Shown here piece after piece: positions 1 to 10,335 of a stretch of DNA of 37,755 nucleotides. The notes under the pieces are model-generated. The model searched no databases and had not been told where the DNA came from. It was given only the letters and a program-made list of their open reading frames with translations. The stretch covers positions 1 through 37,755 of the forward strand of contig JAEUKA010000011.1 in assembly GCA_016794465.1 (NCBI GenBank), given 5' to 3'. The stretch is from Myxococcales bacterium. Lineage in GTDB: Bacteria > Myxococcota_A > Polyangia > Palsa-1104 > JAEUJZ01. The translations under genes were made by a program, and so were the position numbers. Every line of letters starts with the position of its first letter. Position 1 is the first letter of the stretch.

Positions 1-1629
1 CATCGCGACTTGAAGCCAGAGAATCTATTGCTGGGGACGGTGGAAAATCCCGCGCCGGGCGAGCCTGATCTCTGCCTCAAAGTCCTCGACTTTGGTCTGT
101 CGAAGATGCTCGATGGCGTCGAGATCACAGGCACGGGACGACTGGTTGGCTCGCCTTCGTACATGGCGCCGGAGCAGGCTCGCGGCGACTCGAACATCGT
201 CGATGCCCGCTCGGACATCTGGTCGGTCGGAGTGCTGCTGTACGAGTGCCTGACCGCTGACAAGCTGTTTGCGACGGACGACTTCGAACAAAAACGGCAG
301 CAGATCATGAGCGCGAAGCTGCCGCCGCTGCACTTTACCGAGAAGGGCCTGCCGCCTCTCATCGAGAAGATCATCACCCGCTGCTGTCAGCGACTGCCCG
401 AGCATCGTTACCAGTCAGCGACGGCGCTGCTGAGCGCGCTGAGTGCGGTGTATCCCAAACCGGCGCCACGACTCGATACGCTGCCGCCGGGAGCGCGGAT
501 CACGGGTGGAGTCGTGGTGGTACCGTCTCCATTATCGTCGACGCCGATCGCTGAGACGATGACCACCGAGCCCAACCGAGCAAAAAGCTCCGGACCCGAG
601 GTCGTGGTCATTCCAGCTTTTGTGAAGTCGATGCTGCCCGACAACTCGACGGCATCGATCATCAAAAACGGCGAGATGGTTGCCGATCGAGCGGCCCGAG
701 AGAAACCCAAGCGCTCGGGTGTCGGCATTGCGCTGGCACTGGCGACGGTGGCACTCGCATTCACAGGCTTCGCTGGCTATACGCTGTGGCAAAGTCGTCA
801 GAGCCTGCCCATCGGTACCGCCAACGCAGGGCTGTTGCCGGACAAGCTCTCGACGAGCGGAGAGAACCCCACGCTCACCGCTGGGACCAAATCCAACAAC
901 GTAGGTACTGGCAACGCCGCCATTGTTGAAGCGCCAACCCGGACATCCGCAAGTGCGTCAGACGGGGCCGTCACTGCCGATCTGCAGCCACCCAGCTCGA
1001 TCGGTGGGCCAGTCACTGTGGCTGACGCAGCCACGCCGTCTGAAAAGAGCGCAGGAGCAGATACGATCGCGACCACCGCGACGACGACAACCTCGCCCGC
1101 ACCCGACGGCATACCAAGCGAACCACCACGACCGCATAGTCCATCTACGCTTCCGCTGCGAGGACCACGAGCCAAAGCCGTGGGCTCAGCACCGACTCAC
1201 CCGCTGCGATTCGGTCCCCCGAAGTTTTTGCACGCTGCCGCTGGCTCCTCAGGGGTAGACCCGTCCGAGCTGCCACCGCCAGCAGCGTCAGTCCCGTTTG
1301 CGACCCCAGCGAACAAGGCGCCCACCCCGCCCACCGATTCGTCCGTCGAGCCCGTCCCAACCCAAGAGGCCGCCGGTGCCGCTTCCACCATCTTTCGCAA
1401 GGCCACGGGTGCGGTTGGGCGCTGTTTCCCAGCTGAAGCGTCGCTGCCCACCAAAATCAGCGTCGAGGTCACCATCTCTGCCAGCGGCAAGGTCAGCGAA
1501 GTTTCCGTCGATGGAGCCGACAGCCACGCCGCCTGTGTCCGATCGGCAGTAAAGGCGCTGCGCTTCGGAGCAATAAGCGACGCCGACAGCTACAGCGTCC
1601 AGTACGACTTCGTAAACCTGCATCGGTAG
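1..1629 (+). CDS. Ser/Thr protein kinase, 5' truncated by window edge, with TM and TonB-like C-terminal domain
   Basis: This is the C-terminal part of a Hanks-type Ser/Thr kinase; its start and N-lobe lie outside the window. The first codons encode the catalytic loop HRDLKPEN, followed by the DFG motif (DFGLSK), the APE segment (SYMAPEQARG), the DIWSVG helix and a conserved Arg in the last kinase helix. The kinase domain ends near residue 150. A single hydrophobic segment (about residues 238-262) should anchor the protein in the inner membrane. A long Pro/Ala/Ser/Thr-rich linker follows. The last 75 residues, beginning GAVGRCF, resemble the TonB/AgmX-like C-terminal domains found on myxobacterial periplasmic proteins. 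The PEGA protein starts 13 bp downstream, so co-transcription is likely. Kinase identity is certain from motifs; the tail assignment is inference. No ligand can be assigned. Confidence 0.92.
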   Translation, partial: HRDLKPENLLLGTVENPAPGEPDLCLKVLDFGLSKMLDGVEITGTGRLVGSPSYMAPEQARGDSNIVDARSDIWSVGVLLYECLTADKLFATDDFEQKRQQIMSAKLPPLHFTEKGLPPLIEKIITRCCQRLPEHRYQSATALLSALSAVYPKPAPRLDTLPPGARITGGVVVVPSPLSSTPIAETMTTEPNRAKSSGPEVVVIPAFVKSMLPDNSTASIIKNGEMVADRAAREKPKRSGVGIALALATVALAFTGFAGYTLWQSRQSLPIGTANAGLLPDKLSTSGENPTLTAGTKSNNVGTGNAAIVEAPTRTSASASDGAVTADLQPPSSIGGPVTVADAATPSEKSAGADTIATTATTTTSPAPDGIPSEPPRPHSPSTLPLRGPRAKAVGSAPTHPLRFGPPKFLHAAAGSSGVDPSELPPPAASVPFATPANKAPTPPTDSSVEPVPTQEAAGAASTIFRKATGAVGRCFPAEASLPTKISVEVTISASGKVSEVSVDGADSHAACVRSAVKALRFGAISDADSYSVQYDFVNLHR

Positions 1630-1642
1630 CTTCTCTGTTAAG

Positions 1643-2533
1643 ATGATCCCGATGCGCGTCTGGATCGGCCTTGTGTACCTGCTGCTCCTTCTGGTTGTGC
1701 CGAGAGGAAGCACCTTTGCCGCGCCACCACATCGCTCAGCGACTCCTCCTGCTGCCGCCCCAGCGGTAGCGCCTGCGACTCCCACAGCACCCAGTGGCAC
1801 GAGCGGCGTCAAAGTCATCTGTCCTACCGAAGGCGCCGAGCTCTTTCTCGACGGTGAGCTTATCGGACAAACGCCCTTTAAGGATGTCATTCCCCTCGCT
1901 CCCGGTGAGCACACCATTCGCGTGTCGCGGCTCGGATTTACGCCGCACATCGACGTGTTCAAGATCAAGTCCGGTCAGACGACCAAGATCGAGGTCGATC
2001 TCACCCCGATCTCGGGCGTACTTGGAGTCACCTCGAACAGCGTCAAGGATGGCCCAGCGGTCCGAGTCTTCATCGACGACAAGTTCTTTGGCAAGGCGCC
2101 ACTTGAGACAGAGCTTCCACTCGGCAATCACCAGATTCGCGTCGAGCGGCCAGGGTACTACTCCGAGACGTTTTCGATCAAAGCCGAGCCCGGCAAGCGC
2201 GTCGACAAAGACGTGGAGCTAAAGCCGCTGCCAGCCGACCAGAATCCGTACTTGGTCAAGCAGCCGCAGGTAAAGTGGTACCAAAAGTGGTGGGTCTGGA
2301 CGATCGCTGCCGTCGGTGTTGTGGTGGTTGCAACGGCCATCATCGTACCGGTGGTGCTGTCACAGCAGACGATCTGCAAAGATGTCGATGTCTGCACTAC
2401 CGTCGGCAGCTCGTCGCTCACGGTGCAGCCGCTCCAGCTGACCCAGCCGCTCGCCACGCCGACGTTTGTGCCCCAGCTGGTCGCCCCGCCCGCCCATCCG
2501 TCGTTCGTCCCAAGCCTGACGCTGCGCTTCTGA
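1643..2533 (+). CDS. PEGA-domain membrane protein
   Basis: The 296-residue product begins with a hydrophobic signal or anchor (about residues 4-27). An Ala/Pro-rich spacer and two PEGA-type beta domains follow. The first lies around residues 55-120 and contains GAELFLDGELIGQTP; the second, around 125-195, contains VRVFIDDKFFGKAPLE and ends LGNHQIRVERPGY. A second hydrophobic segment (about residues 217-240, after KWYQKWWVW) could be a C-terminal anchor. PEGA domains occur in surface or periplasmic proteins and on kinase tails, and are thought to mediate envelope or carbohydrate interactions. It lies 13 bp after the truncated kinase and 30 bp before the glycosidase-like gene. It may be an envelope partner of the kinase, which is inference. 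Confidence 0.85.
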   Translation: MIPMRVWIGLVYLLLLLVVPRGSTFAAPPHRSATPPAAAPAVAPATPTAPSGTSGVKVICPTEGAELFLDGELIGQTPFKDVIPLAPGEHTIRVSRLGFTPHIDVFKIKSGQTTKIEVDLTPISGVLGVTSNSVKDGPAVRVFIDDKFFGKAPLETELPLGNHQIRVERPGYYSETFSIKAEPGKRVDKDVELKPLPADQNPYLVKQPQVKWYQKWWVWTIAAVGVVVVATAIIVPVVLSQQTICKDVDVCTTVGSSSLTVQPLQLTQPLATPTFVPQLVAPPAHPSFVPSLTLRF

Positions 2534-2563
2534 TCGCAACCGCTGCACCGTTTCCGCGATGAT

Positions 2564-5215
2564 GTGTGGATGCGAACCGCGCAGGCCCACATCGACTGTC
2601 TTTTCGCGAACGGGGATGTCAGCGATGCGCCCTCCTTTCTCGTCGGAGATTCTCTGTTCTGCGATGCGGTCCTCAGCTGCGAGCCACTGACCGGCTTGCG
2701 CCTGCGACCAGAGTCCGATGCGACGATCGCCGCCATCCAGCTGGTCTTTGCTGGCGACGGCGTCACCGACTGCTGGAACAGCTGGCTGCGCGCGCCACGG
2801 CCACCCGACACGGACACGCTTGTGCTGACGGTCGACGGGCAGCCACGGACCGTGCGACACCGTAGCGTGCGTCTGTCGATCGATGCCTTGCCGGTTGGAC
2901 AAAAGGTGATCTATCCAGCGACGGTGATCTCGTTAGAGCTGGAGTCCCCGGTTCACAACGCCAGCGAGCTGCTGCTGCGCTTTCCGTCGGGACCACACCT
3001 ACTGGGACGGATCGTGCTCCCCGAGTCACCGCTGACCGTTCCTTCGATTCCACTGCAACAAATCCCGTCGCTGAGACAGTATCCGCTCGCCCAGCCGCAG
3101 CTGACCAAGGTCGGCGACAGGCTCGCCCAAGAGCTTCGCGATCAGCTCGGCCCCCGAGGCGAACCGACGCTGCAGTCGATCGCGCGGCTGGCCCTACCCT
3201 TCCGAGGCGGCGCGCTGCTCGGTCAGGTCGAAGGACCGCTGGCCTATCAGCTGTGGGACGGTGGCCTGCTGTTTCGAGAGTACGGCGTCGACGGCTGTGA
3301 TCGCACACTCTATCGGCTGTCCACTCAGTGGCTGGGTCCGTCGCTGTCGCGCTGTGATCAGCAGCTTCGCCACGGCTACTTGCCGATTGCTGAAGTGAAC
3401 CTGGAAGCTGCGACGGGAGCCAGCCTGTCCCAGCTCACGTTCGTCGATGCCGAAGGTGCGCTGCGGGCCCGCTACATGCTGCGTGGACTGCCGTCGGACT
3501 CGATGCACTCGACGGACGAGCTGGAAGACCTGTTTCAGTCGGGACTTGTGACGAGCACCAACCACAAGCGGGCCAAGGCGCAGACGCTGTTCCGACTGCC
3601 CAGCGCTGGACCTGACGAGACACTGCGGTTGCCGACGAGAGCTGGCCAGCGAACGGTGCAGCAGCTGGGCGATCACACCGTCGTCGAGCTGACGATTCCA
3701 CTCGGCGATCACTTGCCACACCGGCCATTCGACGAAGCGCTGCGCCACGTCGAGCGTGACTGTCACGAGTACTTGCAGCGAGGGGCGACGCTGTCGATTC
3801 CTGATCAGACGCTGGATCGGCTGTGGCGGGCGCTGCTGCTGCACAATCGACTATTTGTCCGCGACGGCATCGTCCGTTATGGGCTGTTTCCCGGCGTCTA
3901 CGATGGTGGCCTGTTTGGCGTCGAGGAAGGCTGGAACATCGTCGCATTTGCGCAGCACGGACATGCTGAGGAGGCCGCCGAGACGCTCCGTCGGACGTTC
4001 TTCGATCCGCCGTTTCTCGCCAAAGAGGGCCAGCACCACCAATATCGCAACGGGCTGGCGCTGACCTATGCTGCCGATGTGTTGGCGCTGACGGGGAATC
4101 GTGAGCCTATCGACGGGCTGTGGCCGCAGATCGCCGAGAGTGCCGAGTGGATCGTCGAGTCGTTCCGCAGCACGCAGGTCTTGGTCGACGGACAGCGCCC
4201 GGTTCACTACGGCCTGCTCCCGAAGCATACCTACGGCGGAGATCTGACGGAACCGGCTTACAGTCTCTACGGCAGCTCGACGTGCTGGCGTGGTCTTCGC
4301 GATGCCGGGCGGTTGGCGCAGCTCGTCGGAGATGGGCGCGCGCAGGCCTGGCTTGACGCCGCTGCTGAAGCCCGCCGCAACCTGCATAGTGCCGCCGAGC
4401 GAAGCTTTCGTCCCGACGGAAAACCGCCCTATCTGCCGTTTCGCACCGACGATCACGGTGATGCCCCGAGTGCCGGCGATTATCACCAGCTGTTCGCGTC
4501 GCTGATCTTGGAAACGGCGCTGTTTGGCTGGCATGGTCGCTTTGCGCACGAGATCACCGACTACTTGGAACAGACGGGACGGCAGACGCTGCACGTGGCG
4601 CGCTTTGACCAGTGGTTCGGTCGGCTGGGCGTCGACGCAGAGTACTCACGGGGGACGCAGCTGTGTGCGCTTCACCGTCGAGAGTTTGCGCGCTTTTACC
4701 TGGGGCTGCTCGGACAAGTGGCGCTGAGCTGTGATCCGCACACCTTCGTCTCTCCTGAGACGGCAGTTGTGCTGTTTGGGGAGTCGGAGTGGCGGCAGCG
4801 CATGCGGGCTCTCGTCGAGCAGCCGAGTCGTTTCGACTCGGACCCGTGCTCAGCAGGAACGGCGGTGATGCTGCAATATCTGCGTCTGTTGTTCGTCAGC
4901 GAGGAGCGCGATGAAGATGATTTACCGACGGGAACACTGCTGATTGGTGCGCCAGCGCCACCGAGCTTTTTTGCGCCAGGCCAGCACTTTGCCGCGACAA
5001 AGCTACCGACGGCACTCGGGACGATATCGCTCCGCTGTGAGTCGAGCCGCGACGAGGTGGTCTATTTCCTGCATATAGAAAATAGGCCGGTCACCGTCGA
5101 GCTATTTTACTTCGACGCCGCCGCTCGTCATCGCTCCGAGAAGCGACAGCTCCTGCCTGCCCCAAAAAGTTCCATAGCCAGCGACGAGACGATCATCATC
5201 CGCCTCGCCAAGTAG
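2564..5215 (+). CDS. Six-hairpin glycosidase-like protein (alpha/alpha toroid)
   Basis: This 883-residue protein has a beta-rich N-terminal half (residues 1-400). From about residue 415 a helical region begins, with repeated aromatic and acidic stretches such as RYGLFPGVYDGG, VEEGWNIVAFAQ and QHHQYRNGLALTYA. This layout is typical of (alpha/alpha)6-toroid glycosidases such as the amylo-1,6-glucosidase, GH15 and GH65-like superfamilies. Candidate acidic residues sit in GVEEGW and in DDHGDAPSAGDYHQ (around residue 635). No signal peptide is visible, so the protein is probably cytoplasmic. The start is GTG at 2564 or, two codons on, ATG at 2570; neither has a clear ribosome binding site. Substrate and exact family are not recognised. 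An inverting hydrolase or phosphorylase acting on storage or envelope glycans is plausible but unproven. Confidence 0.7.
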   Translation: MWMRTAQAHIDCLFANGDVSDAPSFLVGDSLFCDAVLSCEPLTGLRLRPESDATIAAIQLVFAGDGVTDCWNSWLRAPRPPDTDTLVLTVDGQPRTVRHRSVRLSIDALPVGQKVIYPATVISLELESPVHNASELLLRFPSGPHLLGRIVLPESPLTVPSIPLQQIPSLRQYPLAQPQLTKVGDRLAQELRDQLGPRGEPTLQSIARLALPFRGGALLGQVEGPLAYQLWDGGLLFREYGVDGCDRTLYRLSTQWLGPSLSRCDQQLRHGYLPIAEVNLEAATGASLSQLTFVDAEGALRARYMLRGLPSDSMHSTDELEDLFQSGLVTSTNHKRAKAQTLFRLPSAGPDETLRLPTRAGQRTVQQLGDHTVVELTIPLGDHLPHRPFDEALRHVERDCHEYLQRGATLSIPDQTLDRLWRALLLHNRLFVRDGIVRYGLFPGVYDGGLFGVEEGWNIVAFAQHGHAEEAAETLRRTFFDPPFLAKEGQHHQYRNGLALTYAADVLALTGNREPIDGLWPQIAESAEWIVESFRSTQVLVDGQRPVHYGLLPKHTYGGDLTEPAYSLYGSSTCWRGLRDAGRLAQLVGDGRAQAWLDAAAEARRNLHSAAERSFRPDGKPPYLPFRTDDHGDAPSAGDYHQLFASLILETALFGWHGRFAHEITDYLEQTGRQTLHVARFDQWFGRLGVDAEYSRGTQLCALHRREFARFYLGLLGQVALSCDPHTFVSPETAVVLFGESEWRQRMRALVEQPSRFDSDPCSAGTAVMLQYLRLLFVSEERDEDDLPTGTLLIGAPAPPSFFAPGQHFAATKLPTALGTISLRCESSRDEVVYFLHIENRPVTVELFYFDAAARHRSEKRQLLPAPKSSIASDETIIIRLAK

Positions 5216-5284
5216 CGCTCGCCGGCCGCCGCCGCTCCACGCAGCATGCGCCAGATCCGGGCGGCTTAGCGTCGAGGATGTACG

Positions 5285-5312
5285 TTGACTTTTCCCCTGA
5301 AAATTATACGCT
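5285..5312 (+). promoter_or_regulatory. Candidate sigma70-type promoter upstream of the HATPase gene
   Basis: In the 131-bp gap after the glycosidase-like gene, TTGACT (5285-5290) is followed 16 bp later by TACGCT (5307-5312), inside the most A+T-rich stretch of this region. The -35 box is good and the -10 box is weak. It would begin a new transcript at the HATPase gene. This is a sequence match only. Confidence 0.3.
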
Positions 5313-5346
5313 TAGCGACAGTCGCCACGTGCGATGCCCGTAAAGG

Positions 5347-6309
<963 letters not shown>

Positions 6310-6408
6310 TCGCCGCTCGCCCTGGTGGTCTTTTGGCCCCGATGGTTTGACAATGATGGATCGGGACGAGGGCAGAGCGGGGCATGCAGGCATCCTAGAG
6401 GGACTCAT

Positions 6409-8853
6409 GTGCTGACCGGGCAGCTTGGTCCATATTCGCTCGTCAAAAAGATCGCCGTCGGTGGCATGGCCGAAATTTATCGCGCCATCGTTCCCGACAC
6501 CGAGCCCTTGCGCCAAGTTGCCATCAAGGTCATCCACCCCAACAACAGCGAAGATCCCGACTTTGTCCGCATGCTTCTCGACGAGGCGCGGCTGGCGGTG
6601 CGGCTCAAGCATCCCAACATCGTCACCACCTACGACCTGGGGAAAGAGGGCGAGCAGTACTACTTGGTGATGGAGCTCGTCGAGGGCATCGACCTGTTTA
6701 GACTGGAGCAGCGCGGGGCGGACCTGCGCATGAACATTCCGGTGCCGATTGCCGCCTACGTCGCCCGTGAGGTCGCCAAAGGTCTGCACTTTGCACACGA
6801 GCTGGCCGATGCCGACGGCAAGCCTCTCAATGTGGTCCACCGCGATGTCTCGCCGCAGAACGTGCTGCTTTCCTATGACGGTGCGGTCAAGCTGACCGAC
6901 TTTGGCATCGCCAAGGCCGAGGGTCGGTCCGAGCAGACGCAGGTCGGAATCATCAAGGGCAAGTACTACTACATGAGCCCGGAGCAGTCGGCGGGGACGC
7001 GGCTGGACCGGCGAACCGACATCTTTGCGTGCGGAATCTTGCTGTACGAGATGCTGGCCGGCGAGATGCTCTACTTTGACCAGAGCGTCGAGCGGCTGCT
7101 TGAAAAAGTGCGCAAAGCCGAGGTGCCGCAGATCAGCAAGCGTCGTCCCGACACGCCTCCGGAGCTAGAGCGAATCATGATGCGGGCGCTCAAGCGGCGA
7201 CCCGAAGATCGCTATCGGACCGCTGAGGAGATGGCGCTGGCGCTCGACGGATTTTTGCGACGGCAGGCCCCGACTTTCTCGCCGTCTGAGATGGGCAAGT
7301 TCGTCGAGAAAATCCAGACCACGCCGATTAAGAAGCGCGGTGCCGACGAGCCCACTGCCGCACTCGACCTGTCGCAGGCCGCCAAGCGCAGCATGATCGA
7401 CAGTGATGCCAGCGACGACGACGACAACTCGCCCAGCCCGACGATGGGCATCGACAGCAGTCAGCTCGACGAGCTGCGCGGATTCGGGGTACGCGACGAC
7501 AACAGCCTGCTCTTTCAGTCGGGGAACCTCAAAGCGCTCCTCGATCGCAAAGGGAGTCAGAAGTCTCCGCGTGATCACGACGACGACGATGGGCGACCGG
7601 GAACGGCACGCGGCATGCGGCCCAGCGACAACTCGGATGTGACGACACACCGACGGCTCGCAGGTCGAATTTATGAAGCGGCGCCGCCCAAAGCGGTCTT
7701 TCCAGCCATCACTCCCGACGGTGAAATCTTTGGTCTGCTCACCGAAGGCGCCGATCTGCTTCCACAGCCAGCGCAGCTTGGTCAGGTCGGTGCGGCGAAG
7801 CGGCGAAGCGGCGAGACAAGTGGGCCGCTGTCCTCGCATGCTCAGTCGGTGTCCGTGGGGGACAGCGTAACGGCGGTGGCCCCGGTGGGCATCCTTCCGC
7901 CCGGGGTCGAGCGCTCGAAGCGAACGCGCAAGCCGGTATCGCGATCGTCGGGAGAGCTGCGCGCCGAGCCCGCCAGTCAGCGTCTGTCCGAGCCGAAGAT
8001 GGAGCTGTTGCAGAGCGATTCCTCTTACGCAGAAAAAGATACCCAGCCACGCAGCCGCGCCGTCGAGCTGTCGCAGAGTGACAACTTTGCCCCCCGGCAG
8101 CGCAAGCCGGCGCCGAACACGGGCGAGCGCAACGCCGTCGAGCTGGTCGCAGAGCCGTCGGGACAGGTCGATATCATCTCGACGGAGATGACCCATGAAG
8201 CGCTCGAAGCGCCTGCCGATCTGCGCAGCTTGCCTCCCCCGCCAGAGCCGTCGGTGGAGGTCAGTGAGTCACGCAGCCGCTGGCTGTTCGTTCTGTCGGG
8301 TCTGTCAGCCGCTGCGATCTCGGCGGCGCTGACGTGGTTCCTGGTGATAAGTCCGCAGCGTCAGCAAAAATCGCAGCCCGCGCCAGAGGATCTGGCGACG
8401 GTGGTGGATCTCGCGCAGCCGATCGATCTGGCGACAGTGGTGGATGCGGCGAGCAGCACGACCCCAGCCCCGAGCAATCCTCCGACGGCCAAGGCCAAAG
8501 GCCAGGCCAAAGAAAAAACCGAGCGAGCGATTCCGGCGGAAGACAAGCAGCGGCCCAGCGAAGGTCAGGTGCTGATTCGCAGCGAGCCGCCGGGGGCCAC
8601 GGTTCTTGTCGACAAAGAGGAGATCGGGGTGACACCGCTCCTCCTTTTGGATCGTACGCCGGGTGAAGACTTCAAGATTGAGCTGCTGCTCGACGGCTAC
8701 AAGAAGGGTCGCAAGCGCGTCCACTGGCGAGACAAAGACCGGCTCGATGTCAAAGTGAAGCTACAGAGTCTGGCGACCGAAGGCAGCGCCGATCCAGCAG
8801 ACAGCAAGGGTGAGGCATCCGACAGCAAAGCCGACAGCAAGGAATCGCCCTAA
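6409..8853 (+). CDS. Ser/Thr protein kinase with TM segment and C-terminal PEGA domain
   Basis: The complete 814-residue kinase has a glycine loop (VGGMAE, about 17-22), VAIK lysine at 40, helix-C Glu near 59, HRDVSPQN at 144-151, DFG at 164-166 and the activation-segment end YYMSPEQ. The catalytic loop has Ser in place of the usual Lys of HRDxKPEN, a variant common in myxobacterial kinases. A long acidic and low-complexity linker (about 300-620) precedes one TM segment (WLFVLSGLSAAAISAALTWF, near 625-645). The periplasmic C-terminus holds a PEGA domain with GATVLVDKEEIGVTPL. The reading frame is open from 6325, but I chose GTG at 6409 because GAGGGA lies just upstream and the kinase fold starts immediately after it. 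Ligand and targets are unknown. Confidence 0.9.
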   Translation: MLTGQLGPYSLVKKIAVGGMAEIYRAIVPDTEPLRQVAIKVIHPNNSEDPDFVRMLLDEARLAVRLKHPNIVTTYDLGKEGEQYYLVMELVEGIDLFRLEQRGADLRMNIPVPIAAYVAREVAKGLHFAHELADADGKPLNVVHRDVSPQNVLLSYDGAVKLTDFGIAKAEGRSEQTQVGIIKGKYYYMSPEQSAGTRLDRRTDIFACGILLYEMLAGEMLYFDQSVERLLEKVRKAEVPQISKRRPDTPPELERIMMRALKRRPEDRYRTAEEMALALDGFLRRQAPTFSPSEMGKFVEKIQTTPIKKRGADEPTAALDLSQAAKRSMIDSDASDDDDNSPSPTMGIDSSQLDELRGFGVRDDNSLLFQSGNLKALLDRKGSQKSPRDHDDDDGRPGTARGMRPSDNSDVTTHRRLAGRIYEAAPPKAVFPAITPDGEIFGLLTEGADLLPQPAQLGQVGAAKRRSGETSGPLSSHAQSVSVGDSVTAVAPVGILPPGVERSKRTRKPVSRSSGELRAEPASQRLSEPKMELLQSDSSYAEKDTQPRSRAVELSQSDNFAPRQRKPAPNTGERNAVELVAEPSGQVDIISTEMTHEALEAPADLRSLPPPPEPSVEVSESRSRWLFVLSGLSAAAISAALTWFLVISPQRQQKSQPAPEDLATVVDLAQPIDLATVVDAASSTTPAPSNPPTAKAKGQAKEKTERAIPAEDKQRPSEGQVLIRSEPPGATVLVDKEEIGVTPLLLLDRTPGEDFKIELLLDGYKKGRKRVHWRDKDRLDVKVKLQSLATEGSADPADSKGEASDSKADSKESP

Positions 8854-8914
8854 CCGCAGCCAGACTGTCCATCACCTTCCGTTCGGACATCGGGTAGACT
8901 CGTCGCAGGTTCGC

Positions 8915-10291
8915 GTGTCTTTCTCTCCCACCGACAGTTCCCATAGGTCCCAGAGTCCGGCGCTGCTGCGGACGGTGCTCGCGACGCTGGCGACGCGCTT
9001 TGCGATGCTGCCGCTGGGACTCTTGCAGGGGGCGCTGCTGGCACGGGGACTCGGTCCAGAGGGCCTCGGTCGCTACAGTGCCACGCTGGTCGATGTGAAC
9101 ATTGTCACCACCGTGCTGGCCCTGGGAATTCCTGGCGGACTGGCAGTTCTCGTCGGTGAATCCCAAGGACAAGCTTCCGCGACCCGACAGCTGTGGTGGT
9201 TCGGAGTCCGACATACTCTGCTCGCGCTGCTCTTGGCCGGTCTGGTGGGGATAGGAATCGGACTCCTGTATCCAGCGCTGCCGCACAGAATAGAGGCATA
9301 TCATACTCCTCTTATTTCGACTCTGCTGCTGCTCTGTGTCATCGGTCAGCTCGGGCGCGATCTGCACAATGCCCTGCTGTGGGGAGGCCAGCGCTTCTCG
9401 GCCCAGAATCGACTGGGTCTGCTGCTGTCGATTGCTCAGCTCGGCGCGGTGGTGGTGCTGTTTGTGATCGGAGAGCTGGTCGTTCCAAGCGCACTCCTTT
9501 TGCAAGCGCTCAGTCTGTGGGGACTCTGTCTCGCGTTTGGGTGGCGACTTAAGACCTGGCTTTCACAGCAGACAGAGTCCTCTCTAGGGACTCCTAAAAG
9601 TGTCAATTCACCGTCGCTGCTTCATCTTTATAAAGTCAGTCTTCGCAACTTCTTTCACATCTTGCCAGACATGCTGCTGCTGCGCATCGATGTCTATTTG
9701 ATCGAGCTTTTGCTGCCCAAACAGTCGATGGAACATGACCTTGGTCTGTATCAAGCGGGGGTGCGAGTGGCAGAGCTCTTGCTGATGCTGCCGGGGACTC
9801 TCAATGCGGTGCTGTTTGCCAAAGCGGCAGCGCGCGAGGATGTCGCGGACAAGGCGCTGTGGTCGGCCAAGCTCTGTCTGTATCTGGGACTGCTCGGCTG
9901 TTTGGGAATGCTGGTGATTGGGAAGCCGCTGCTGGTGCTGTTTTATGGACAGCGGTTTGCGGGATCGTTTGTGCCCTGTCTGCTGGTGCTGCTCGGCTGT
10001 ACGGCGCTGAGCTTTTCGGGACCGCTGGCCGGGACGCTCTCGGGCGCAAGTGGCTATCCGACGAGTGTGATTGTTGCGCAGACCACGGCACTCCTGACCA
10101 ATGTTGGACTGAATCTGTGGCTGCTGCCGCGCTATGGCATCACCGGGGCGGCGCTGGCTTCGACCGGGGCCTACACCGTCAGCGCCATGTGCATCAGCAT
10201 TGGCTTTGCGCGTCACTTCCGCATTCCGCTGCGCAAGCTGCTGGTGCCCGTCGGTCCGCGCGAGCTGTGGTCGAGGCTGTCGCCGCGCTAG
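8915..10291 (+). CDS. Polysaccharide/lipid-linked oligosaccharide flippase (Wzx/MATE-type)
   Basis: The product is almost entirely hydrophobic, with about 12-14 predicted membrane helices. Near the N-terminus it carries the family-like stretch GALLARGLGPEGLGRYS, which resembles the (x)ARxLGPexxGxY region of Wzx and MurJ/MATE-type polysaccharide exporters. The likely role is flipping undecaprenyl-linked saccharide units across the inner membrane. The open frame runs back to a GTG at 8810 inside the kinase gene. I prefer GTG at 8915, just before the first helix, but ATG at 9004 is also possible. No glycosyltransferases lie next to it, so it is an orphan flippase here. It is followed 44 bp later by the TPR peptidase gene. 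Confidence 0.85.
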   Translation: MSFSPTDSSHRSQSPALLRTVLATLATRFAMLPLGLLQGALLARGLGPEGLGRYSATLVDVNIVTTVLALGIPGGLAVLVGESQGQASATRQLWWFGVRHTLLALLLAGLVGIGIGLLYPALPHRIEAYHTPLISTLLLLCVIGQLGRDLHNALLWGGQRFSAQNRLGLLLSIAQLGAVVVLFVIGELVVPSALLLQALSLWGLCLAFGWRLKTWLSQQTESSLGTPKSVNSPSLLHLYKVSLRNFFHILPDMLLLRIDVYLIELLLPKQSMEHDLGLYQAGVRVAELLLMLPGTLNAVLFAKAAAREDVADKALWSAKLCLYLGLLGCLGMLVIGKPLLVLFYGQRFAGSFVPCLLVLLGCTALSFSGPLAGTLSGASGYPTSVIVAQTTALLTNVGLNLWLLPRYGITGAALASTGAYTVSAMCISIGFARHFRIPLRKLLVPVGPRELWSRLSPR

Positions 10292-10335
10292 TTTTGCCGA
10301 GGCTGTCGCGAAGGAAACTGCTGTAGACTACAGGG